A stretch of DNA of 49,134 nucleotides from Candidatus Curtissbacteria bacterium RIFOXYA1_FULL_41_14 (GTDB taxonomy: Bacteria; Patescibacteriota; Microgenomatia; Curtissbacterales; GWA2-41-24): positions 1-49,134 of the forward strand of contig MFCA01000029.1 of the NCBI GenBank assembly GCA_001775095.1, written 5' to 3'. The notes beneath the pieces were generated by a model that saw nothing but the letters and a program-made list of their open reading frames with translations, was not told where the DNA came from and ran no database searches. Below, piece after piece: positions 9,670 to 16,649 of the stretch. Position 1 is the stretch's first letter; each line of letters starts with the position of its first letter. The position numbers and the translations under genes are program-made.

Positions 9670-9951
9670 CTAATTTGTACTATTGGGATTTTCTTTGACT
9701 TTTGGAGGTTTTTCTTTGATTACTTGCTTGTAAATCTTTTTTCGTAAAGTTGCTGCTCTTTCAATTACCCCTAACAATTGCTTCCTGGTCTCAGGATCAC
9801 TGGGTGCAGTTCTGGCAGCGCCCGCTAATGCTTGCATCATTCGTTCTTGTGACGCTTTAATTTTTTCAAAGATTTCCTCTTTCGTTGGCATGCGGCCGCC
9901 AAATTGTTTCATAATTTTTTCCCGCTGCTTTTTGGTGAGTTTTGATTTCAT
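9670..9951 (-). CDS. Hypothetical small basic protein
   Basis: 93 aa ORF filling the gap between NUDIX and tRNA-Thr; Lys-rich, no recognised domain. Confidence 0.5.
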   Translation of the reverse strand: MKSKLTKKQREKIMKQFGGRMPTKEEIFEKIKASQERMMQALAGAARTAPSDPETRKQLLGVIERAATLRKKIYKQVIKEKPPKVKENPNSTN

Positions 9952-9989
9952 ATATCTAATTTTAACATTTTATTTTTAAGAATACTTAT

Positions 9990-10018
9990 TTGAATCAGAA
10001 ACTTTAAAAGACTACAAT
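9990..10018 (+). promoter_or_regulatory. Putative promoter for tRNA-Thr / Ig-like gene
   Basis: ttgaat (9990-9995), 17 nt spacer, tacaat (10013-10018). Confidence 0.55.
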
Positions 10019-10030
10019 TAGGCTGTAATT

Positions 10031-10102
10031 GCCGGAGTAGCTCAGTGGTAGAGCAACTGTTTCGTAAACAGTAGGTCGTGAGTCCAATTCTCACCTCCGG
10101 CT
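10031..10102 (+). tRNA. tRNA-Thr(CGT); CCA follows at 10103-10105
   Basis: Acceptor gccggag/ctccggc, anticodon arm actgt-ttCGTaa-acagt, T-arm gtgag-tccaatt-ctcac (unusual T-loop). Confidence 0.92.
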
Positions 10103-10108
10103 CCAGAA

Positions 10109-10831
10109 ATGGCAAGAAAAATCTCCAGAATTGAGCGTTTATCGCAAAAAGAAGAAGGAAAAGTAGTCAAAAGGATCGTCTACTTATCTATCTTCAGTGT
10201 AATTCTGGCTATTTTCTTAATTACCCAGGGTATTCCCCTTTTGGGCAAATTTGCGGATTTTTTAAATGTTGTTTTTAGAAAAAATGAAGTTTCCCAAGTA
10301 GATTCAGGATCGGTACCTCTTGCCCCAAGACTTGATACTCTGCCCCAAGAAACTAACAGTAGCACTTTAACTATTTCGGGTTTCTCTCAGGACGAAACAA
10401 CAGTTACCGTCTTTATAAATATGCAAAAGGTCGGTGAAACCAAAGTTGTAAATGGTAAATTTCAGTTTGAAAATCTGACACTTTCCGAAGGTGAAAATGA
10501 AATTTCTGCTAAATCTATTTCTCAATCAGGCAAAGAAAGCGACTTTTCGGCAAGTATAAAAGTAATACTTGATAAAACTCCTCCAAAACTTGATGTTGAA
10601 AGTCCGTCTGACGGTCAATCATTTTCCCAGGACAACAGAATAAAAGTTATTGGCAAGACAGATAAAGACGTACAGGTTTATGCTAACGGTTTCTTGGCGA
10701 GTGTTAACAATGAAGGTAACTTTGAAGTTTTTGTGCCGGTTTCAGAAGGGGAGTCAAGTATCGAAATTAAAGCAGTCGACGAAGCAGGGAATACTAAGAC
10801 AGAAACGAGAAAGGTCAATTTCAAGAAGTAA
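10109..10831 (+). CDS. Membrane-anchored protein with bacterial Ig-like repeats
   Basis: N-terminal TM, two beta-rich repeats (VFINMQKVGETKVVNGKFQFENLTLSEGENEISAKS; VYANGFLASVNNEGNFEVFVPVSEGESSIEIKAVDEAGN). Confidence 0.72.
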   Translation: MARKISRIERLSQKEEGKVVKRIVYLSIFSVILAIFLITQGIPLLGKFADFLNVVFRKNEVSQVDSGSVPLAPRLDTLPQETNSSTLTISGFSQDETTVTVFINMQKVGETKVVNGKFQFENLTLSEGENEISAKSISQSGKESDFSASIKVILDKTPPKLDVESPSDGQSFSQDNRIKVIGKTDKDVQVYANGFLASVNNEGNFEVFVPVSEGESSIEIKAVDEAGNTKTETRKVNFKK

Positions 10832-10876
10832 GAGTATCACCAGTTCCAACATTTGTTACCTTTGTCCCCTTTACTA

Positions 10877-11971
10877 TCATGCTACCCAATAACCGCCTAC
10901 AAATTTTATTGCGAGAAACATCTGCAGCGATAAAAAAATAACCCAAATCAAAATTGATAATATCCTTCTATCTTTAAGAAACATGCCAATCAACACAAAT
11001 GCAGGGAGAGATGCCAAAACATAACGCGGCATACTGGTTAAAGTCCCGCTTGAAGCGGGAACTATAACTACTAAAAGCCCAAATAGTATCCACGATAAAG
11101 GGATTTTCTTTACACCCGCAATTAGTATCAGCACAAAAGAGACAGTTGCGATTATGTCAAGATAATCATTGTAAGGCTTGGAAGTGAAGTTTTGGGAAAG
11201 ATAAGAATATACAGTAGATAAAGGACTAACAACAGACCGATGCCAGGTAGACTGAACAGTAAAAAAATAAAAAGGGTCTTTAAATTTCAAATAAAGAAAA
11301 GCCCCATAACCTAAGACGCCTGATAAGGAAATGGGGATTGAGAGGAATCGTAAGTTGATTTTTCTCAATTTGAAATTGACAGACTTAAGCAGATAGAAGA
11401 TTAAAGGCAACACCAAGAAAATTCCAACAAATCTGGTAAGAGTCGCCAGAATTATCGTGATACTTGCCAAATACGGTTTATTTCTCTCGAGTAAAAGAAG
11501 AGTTAAGGCTGTTAATATCAGCAAAAGTGACTCGGAATAGAAGGCGACTGAAAAAAAACTTGTGGGGAATAAAACGACTGTAAATAGACTGGCAACAGCA
11601 GTTTTTTGGCCGAACTTGAGATGAACTAACCGAAAAAAGGTGTAGAGAAACGCTAAGTACAGGACATTGGCAATCAAAAGTCCTGAAAGTAAGTGGCTGC
11701 CTAAAAGCGGATAACTACCTATTTTTATAAATAGCGGAAAAAGAGGGAAGAATGCATATTGATTTGGTTCAAAATAACCAAATTTTGAAATATTGTAGAA
11801 ATGCCCGCCATCCCACTGTGCCCAGGAAGCCCAAAAATCGAACTTTCTATTTGGTCCTATCGCCCCGATTCCCCCGTTAGCGACTAGGGGGATTGTCATT
11901 GAGCCAAGATAAGTAATCAAAAATAAACCTAATCGCCAGAAAAGGAAAATTTTAAGTATCATAAACCTCAA
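10877..11971 (-). CDS. Polytopic membrane glycosyltransferase, PIG-V mannosyltransferase-like
   Basis: Many TM helices; WASWAQWDGGHFYNISKFGY, FFPLFPLFIKI, FYSESLLLILTALTLLLLER, motifs typical of PIG-V-like enzymes. Confidence 0.6.
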   Translation of the reverse strand: MRFMILKIFLFWRLGLFLITYLGSMTIPLVANGGIGAIGPNRKFDFWASWAQWDGGHFYNISKFGYFEPNQYAFFPLFPLFIKIGSYPLLGSHLLSGLLIANVLYLAFLYTFFRLVHLKFGQKTAVASLFTVVLFPTSFFSVAFYSESLLLILTALTLLLLERNKPYLASITIILATLTRFVGIFLVLPLIFYLLKSVNFKLRKINLRFLSIPISLSGVLGYGAFLYLKFKDPFYFFTVQSTWHRSVVSPLSTVYSYLSQNFTSKPYNDYLDIIATVSFVLILIAGVKKIPLSWILFGLLVVIVPASSGTLTSMPRYVLASLPAFVLIGMFLKDRRILSILIWVIFLSLQMFLAIKFVGGYWVA

Positions 11972-13157
11972 CCAATCCTAAAATAACCCACAAAAGTATC
12001 ATTATTTGCGGGAAAAATAAAGAATTTACAAATTGTGAATGGACCAGTAGCGCAAGAAAAATAGAAAGAGCCGAAAGATGCAAATAGTTTTTTGTTGCTT
12101 TTTTCGCAAAAAGGACAAATATTGAAAATAAGAAATATAGATAAAAAAATAAGCCAACAATTCCGGTTGTTGCAGCCACCAAAATCAAACTTGAATCAGA
12201 TCCGGATCCTGAATGTCCGCCTTCAGGCTCATCCGGTGAGAAAAAACTGTATTCTATTTGAGCATATCTATATGTATTAAAGCCCACCCCAAATAAAAAG
12301 TTATTCTTAAAAATTGTAAAGCCTCTTTGCCAGCTTGCAATTCGCGCCTGAGAAGTTTCATCCAAAGTAAATGCCCCAACAACCCTTGTTCTAACCTGTC
12401 CAATTTGCAAAAAAGCAACAACAAAGAGAACGAGAATGAAAAAAAGTAGTTTTGGCGACTTGAGAATACCAATGACCATAATTGCAATTAAGAAGGCCAA
12501 ATAAGAACTCCTGGAAAAAGTGAGAATTAACGCAATAAACGAAAGGACGGAAACAAAAGTATAAAAGTTTATCTGATAATTTTTACGCTTATATAAGTAT
12601 AAAGAAGTTGAAATTGTAAAAATTATTGTGAAAATGAGCCCAGAAAAATTTGGATCTAAAAGGGTGCTAACAACTCTCTGCTGATGTGGATCCCAACCGT
12701 AGATTGTTAAGAAAGAGAGGTCTGGAAAAATAACGTATTGACAGAATCCGAGGACAATAAACAAGAAACCAATAAATAAGATTATTTTTAGCCATTTATC
12801 TATATCTTTTTTATAAACAATATTGTAAATAACTATAGATAGGAAAAAATAAATAATAAATCTTGCCAAAAACAGAGACGAAATGCCTATTTGCATGATA
12901 TTAAAGACGCCGCTTGCCAAAATAGTTGACGCAACTGCTGAAAGTATAAAGAGTAAAGCTGGAAAAGATGTCTTGGGGAACAATTTTAGAGATCTTTTAA
13001 TTGATAGAGCATAGATTAAAAAAGTTAAATCGACAGCTGCAATTAAAATGTCTGTTGTTGTTAAGGCGCCTGATGCAGAAAAAAATGGTAATCTGACAAT
13101 TTGTCCAGGGATTAGTGAGGCTAAAGTAGCGATCAGAAGAAGCTTAATGAGTCTCAT
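11952..13157 (-). CDS. O-antigen ligase/polymerase-like membrane protein
   Basis: About 10 TM helices with a late periplasmic loop (FLFGVGFNTYRYAQ...GGHSGSGSDSSLILVAATTGIVGL) typical of Wzy/WaaL. Confidence 0.72.
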   Translation of the reverse strand: MRLIKLLLIATLASLIPGQIVRLPFFSASGALTTTDILIAAVDLTFLIYALSIKRSLKLFPKTSFPALLFILSAVASTILASGVFNIMQIGISSLFLARFIIYFFLSIVIYNIVYKKDIDKWLKIILFIGFLFIVLGFCQYVIFPDLSFLTIYGWDPHQQRVVSTLLDPNFSGLIFTIIFTISTSLYLYKRKNYQINFYTFVSVLSFIALILTFSRSSYLAFLIAIMVIGILKSPKLLFFILVLFVVAFLQIGQVRTRVVGAFTLDETSQARIASWQRGFTIFKNNFLFGVGFNTYRYAQIEYSFFSPDEPEGGHSGSGSDSSLILVAATTGIVGLFFYLYFLFSIFVLFAKKATKNYLHLSALSIFLALLVHSQFVNSLFFPQIMILLWVILGLVEVYDT

Positions 13158-13179
13158 GCGTGTCTGTCATTGCCTAATG

Positions 13180-13251
13180 TGGGCCCAGATGGATTCGAAC
13201 CATCGACTTCTCGTGTGTGATACGAGCGCTCTGCCCCTGAGCTATGGGCCC
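13180..13251 (-). tRNA. tRNA-Val(CAC)
   Basis: Reverse complement gggccca-ta-gctcaggggcagagc-g-ctcgt-atCACac-acgag-aagtc-gatgg-ttcgaat-ccatc-tgggccc-a. Confidence 0.93.
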
Positions 13252-13329
13252 AGATGCTTCCATCTTAAATAAATATCAGGCAATTTGCCTATGTACGATG
13301 ATGCAATTTTAGCATAAAATATTAGTAGG

Positions 13330-13878
13330 ATGGATTTTCGTCACGCGATTTGGGCAGTACTTCGGGAAATTATTCAAACAGCCTTAATTTCACTCGCAAT
13401 TTTTCTTTTCGTTTATGTTTTTGTAGTTCAGCCTCACAGGGTCAAAGGCGGATCGATGTTACCCAATTTTACGGATGGAGAACTTTTACTTACAGAAAAA
13501 ATAAGCTATTACTTTAGTAAACCCCAACGGGGGGATGTTTTGGTTTTTGAAGCTCCGAATTCACAGAAAGTTGATTTTATTAAAAGGATTATTGGCCTGC
13601 CGGGAGAATCAATTACTATAAAAGACGGGTCTGTTTTTATCAACGACCAAAAACTGACAGAAGACTACCTTAATTCTTCTACGTCGGGGAGTGTTTCTAT
13701 TATTCTAAGTGATGATGACTATTTCGTATTGGGGGATAATCGTAATTCTTCCTCGGATTCCAGGGCATTCGGACCGATTAAAAAGAATTCATTCCGTGGT
13801 AGGTCCTGGTTAGTCTATTGGCCGATTTTAAAGACCGATAAATCGAATGGGGCAAGATTTGTCTCAAGAACCCATTAG
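13330..13878 (+). CDS. lepB: Signal peptidase I
   Basis: GGSMLPNFTDGELLLTEKISYYF, RGDVLVFEAP, KRIIGLPGESI, VLGDNRNSSSDSRAFGPI. Confidence 0.95.
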   Translation: MDFRHAIWAVLREIIQTALISLAIFLFVYVFVVQPHRVKGGSMLPNFTDGELLLTEKISYYFSKPQRGDVLVFEAPNSQKVDFIKRIIGLPGESITIKDGSVFINDQKLTEDYLNSSTSGSVSIILSDDDYFVLGDNRNSSSDSRAFGPIKKNSFRGRSWLVYWPILKTDKSNGARFVSRTH

Positions 13879-14694
13879 GGCGTTTCTGATTCGCTCAATA
13901 ACCGCTGAAGTTGATTCAACATTACCTTTGGCTACGAATTGCAATTTTCCCTCAATTCTCGATTGACTAATTTTGACTCTCACATTTGAGCTGTCTGTCG
14001 ATAATCTTTGTGATAATTCTTCCTGGAATCTGTCCAGTTGCTCGCTTTCAATTCTTTGGGCGAGAGTCTTCTGCTTGGGAACAATATTTTCTCGGGCCTT
14101 CATCTTGCGGGAAAGTTCTTCCGCACCTCGAACTGATAAATTCTTACTAAGAATTAACTTGTATGCTTCAAGAATCAAATTGGGTTCTTCAAGAGAAGCT
14201 AGCGCCCGCACATGGCCCTCTGTTGTTGCCCCGGTTGCCAAAGCATCCTTGAGGACATCCGGAATAGTTAAAAGCCTTAAAGTATTGGAAACATAGGGAG
14301 CGCTTTTGCTAATCTTGATGGCAATTTCACCTGTTGAGAGATTAAATTCATCAATCAATCTTTTGAATGCCAGCGCCCGTTCAAGCGGGTTAAGATCGAT
14401 TCTCTGGACATTTTCGATAATTGCCATTTCCAGCATTCCCTGAGGTGTTGTTTCTTTAATAATTACAGGAACTTTTGGGTGACCGGCAATCTTGGCAGCC
14501 CGCCATCGGCGTTCACCGGCAATTATCTGATAGCCTGCCGGTGTCTTAGCAACTACAAGCGGTTCTAATACCCCGTGCTCACGAATCGAATCGACCAGTT
14601 CTACCAATGACTCTGTTGTAATCAGACCGCGGGGTTGCAACGGATTTGATTGGAGCATATCAATATCAATTTCAAAAATTTGAGTCTCCTCCAT
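13864..14694 (-). CDS. parB: Chromosome partitioning protein ParB
   Basis: NPLQPR, IREHGVLEPLVV, YQIIAGERRWRAAKIAG, IENVQRIDLNPLERALAFKRLIDE; central HTH-like KISKSAPYVSNTLRLL. Confidence 0.95.
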   Translation of the reverse strand: MEETQIFEIDIDMLQSNPLQPRGLITTESLVELVDSIREHGVLEPLVVAKTPAGYQIIAGERRWRAAKIAGHPKVPVIIKETTPQGMLEMAIIENVQRIDLNPLERALAFKRLIDEFNLSTGEIAIKISKSAPYVSNTLRLLTIPDVLKDALATGATTEGHVRALASLEEPNLILEAYKLILSKNLSVRGAEELSRKMKARENIVPKQKTLAQRIESEQLDRFQEELSQRLSTDSSNVRVKISQSRIEGKLQFVAKGNVESTSAVIERIRNALMGS

Positions 14695-14699
14695 TGTAT

Positions 14700-14945
14700 T
14701 TAAGTAACTTGGACGAATTTTTTGCCAAGTCGGCGTATGAACTTAACGGTACCAGAAGCCACCGCAAAGACTGTATGATCGCGGCCAAGCATTGTGCCTT
14801 GTCCTGAATAAAAAACTGTCCCTCTTTGACGAATCACGATGTTCCCGGGTTCAGCTTTCTGACCGCCGTAAATCTTTACTCCTAACCTTTTGCCAGCAGA
14901 ATCACGATTTTTGGCTGTTGCTCCGCCCCCTTTTTTGTGTGCCAT
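14700..14945 (-). CDS. rpmA: 50S ribosomal protein L27
   Basis: MAHKKGGGATAKNRDSAGKRLGVKIYGGQKAEPGNIVIRQRGT. Confidence 0.97.
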   Translation of the reverse strand: MAHKKGGGATAKNRDSAGKRLGVKIYGGQKAEPGNIVIRQRGTVFYSGQGTMLGRDHTVFAVASGTVKFIRRLGKKFVQVT

Positions 14946-15004
14946 TTTTGGAAACTTTCCTCTCTATTTTTTATTAATTAGAGTTTTCAAAAATATCAGA
15001 GGAG

Positions 15005-15050
15005 CGCCATTGCGAGGAATGAGTTGTAATCAACGAATTCTCGCAAGGCG
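15005..15050. repeat. Extended hairpin/palindromic element in the rplU-rpmA spacer
   Basis: cgcc-a-ttgcgag ... gttg-taat-caac ... ctcgcaa-ggcg. Confidence 0.65.
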
Positions 15051-15151
15051 AACTGCTGATATATATTCCCTTTGGATTCTACTTTTATTTTCACAAACTG
15101 TCAACGCTTCAGTTATTTATAGTTTGATATATTTTGATGGAAAAATGTTAA

Positions 15152-15469
15152 CTAGGATTCGATTTTTTCGATTAACAATCTAGTCTTTTTTTGACGATGA
15201 CTTTGGGTTCTTCGATAATGCGATTTTGATTTAAACTTGACTACCTTTATCTTCTTATCTTTAAAATTTTCTATAATTTTGCCTAAGATTTTGGCATTTT
15301 CAATAAACGGCTTGCCCAGGGTAATTCCGTTATCTTGTTTAACAAGAAGCACCTTGTCGAATCTAACTTTTCCACTATCTCCCGCCTTCAGTTTCTCGAC
15401 AGCGACAGTTTGACCCTCGCTAACTTTATATTGTTTTCCGCCTGTTTGGATAACGGCCCAAGTATTCAT
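15152..15469 (-). CDS. rplU: 50S ribosomal protein L21
   Basis: MNTWAVIQTGGKQYKVSEGQTVAVEKL, HYRRTQSHRQKKTRLLIEKI. Start moved from 15487 to the internal ATG that matches the family N-terminus. Confidence 0.94.
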   Translation of the reverse strand: MNTWAVIQTGGKQYKVSEGQTVAVEKLKAGDSGKVRFDKVLLVKQDNGITLGKPFIENAKILGKIIENFKDKKIKVVKFKSKSHYRRTQSHRQKKTRLLIEKIES

Positions 15470-15497
15470 AAGTGTAAATTCTATCACTAAAGGGGGT

Positions 15498-16574
15498 TCA
15501 ACTCAATGTGCGGGCTCTTTTAATTGAGAATATAATACCAAACAGAAAGAGCGTTGAGATCAAAGAAGATCCTCCATAAGAAACAAGCGGCAAGGTGATA
15601 CCGGTTATCGGCAGAAGTCCCATATTCATTCCGACGTTGACGACAAATTGGACTGAAAGATAAATAGCTGCGCCGACTAACACAAGTTGGGCAAATCCTT
15701 CCAACCCCCTTGCAAGTCTTACGAGTCTTAATACAAGCACAATGAAAAGAATTATCAAGATACTTGCCCCTAAGAATCCTAGTTGTTCGGAGATTGAGGC
15801 GAATATAAAATCGCTTTCTGATTCCGGCAGGAATTTCAGCTGCGATTGAGAACCCTGTCCGAGACCTCTTCCAAAAAGCTGCCCGGAACCGACAGCGATT
15901 TTTGATTGAATAATGTTGTAACCTGTCCCTAAAGGGTCAATATTAGGATTGAGGTAACTGGCAATTCTTTCCTTTTGGTAGCCGGAGAGACTTTGGTATA
16001 TAAGGATAATTGCCAGACCGCCTACAACTGCCAGAGTTAGCAAACGCTTGAAACTAATATTACGGAAGATGGACAAACCTAACCAAACCGCCAGCAATGC
16101 TAAAGTATTTCCTACATCAGGCTGAATAAGAATTAGGAAAATCGCAGGGAGAATAATCAGAAAGCTTATAAGAATATTTTTTAAATCCTTTGCCGACTTT
16201 TCGGTATAAAAGTTTGCCAAAATTAAGATTCCGGCTATTTTGGCAATCTCGGAAGGCTGAAACCGGAAAAGTCCTAAATCAATCCAGCGAACAGAACCGC
16301 GAACAGGGTCGCCAATAAAAATCAGGACAAGAAGGAAAAGTAGGGTTATCAAATAAAGGTGAAGGGAAAATTTTCGCCAAATCTGATACTCGAGAGAAGA
16401 AACGATATATAAAATCAAAAGACCAATTAACCAAAAAGATAGCTGGCTGACGGCAAGGTTTCTGTTTAATGAGAAAATAACTAAAAGAGAAAAGCTGCCT
16501 AAAGCAAGAATTATCAAAAGAAGTGCAAGATCCCAATGTTTTCGCATTAATAGTTTATTCCCCTCAACTGACAT
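15498..16574 (-). CDS. rodA: SEDS-family rod-shape protein RodA
   Basis: VRGSVRWIDLGLFRFQPSEIAKIAGILILA, LIQPDVGNTL, LGTGYNIIQSKIAVGSGQLFGRGLGQGSQSQLKFLPESESDFIFA, LVSYGGSS. Confidence 0.93.
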   Translation of the reverse strand: MSVEGNKLLMRKHWDLALLLIILALGSFSLLVIFSLNRNLAVSQLSFWLIGLLILYIVSSLEYQIWRKFSLHLYLITLLFLLVLIFIGDPVRGSVRWIDLGLFRFQPSEIAKIAGILILANFYTEKSAKDLKNILISFLIILPAIFLILIQPDVGNTLALLAVWLGLSIFRNISFKRLLTLAVVGGLAIILIYQSLSGYQKERIASYLNPNIDPLGTGYNIIQSKIAVGSGQLFGRGLGQGSQSQLKFLPESESDFIFASISEQLGFLGASILIILFIVLVLRLVRLARGLEGFAQLVLVGAAIYLSVQFVVNVGMNMGLLPITGITLPLVSYGGSSLISTLFLFGIIFSIKRARTLS

Positions 16575-16576
16575 TA

Positions 16577-16625
16577 CTCACCCCCAGGGTGAGCGTAGCT
16601 TCTTCATAGCGCACCCCGGGGGTGT
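16577..16625. repeat. Bipartite double-hairpin element, copy R1
   Basis: ctcacccccagggtgag ... gcgcaccccgggggtgt; aligns with R2-R4. Confidence 0.8.
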
Positions 16626-16649
16626 TCTGGGCTGCGTTTTTGATGAGCT

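Noticed and set aside
13864-14694. parS site near parB
   Set aside because: No tgtttcacgtgaaaca-like 16-mer spotted by eye in the window.
16577-16625. Calling R1-R4 rho-independent terminators
   Set aside because: Hairpins lack a downstream U-tract on either strand and two are paired in a fixed bipartite layout.
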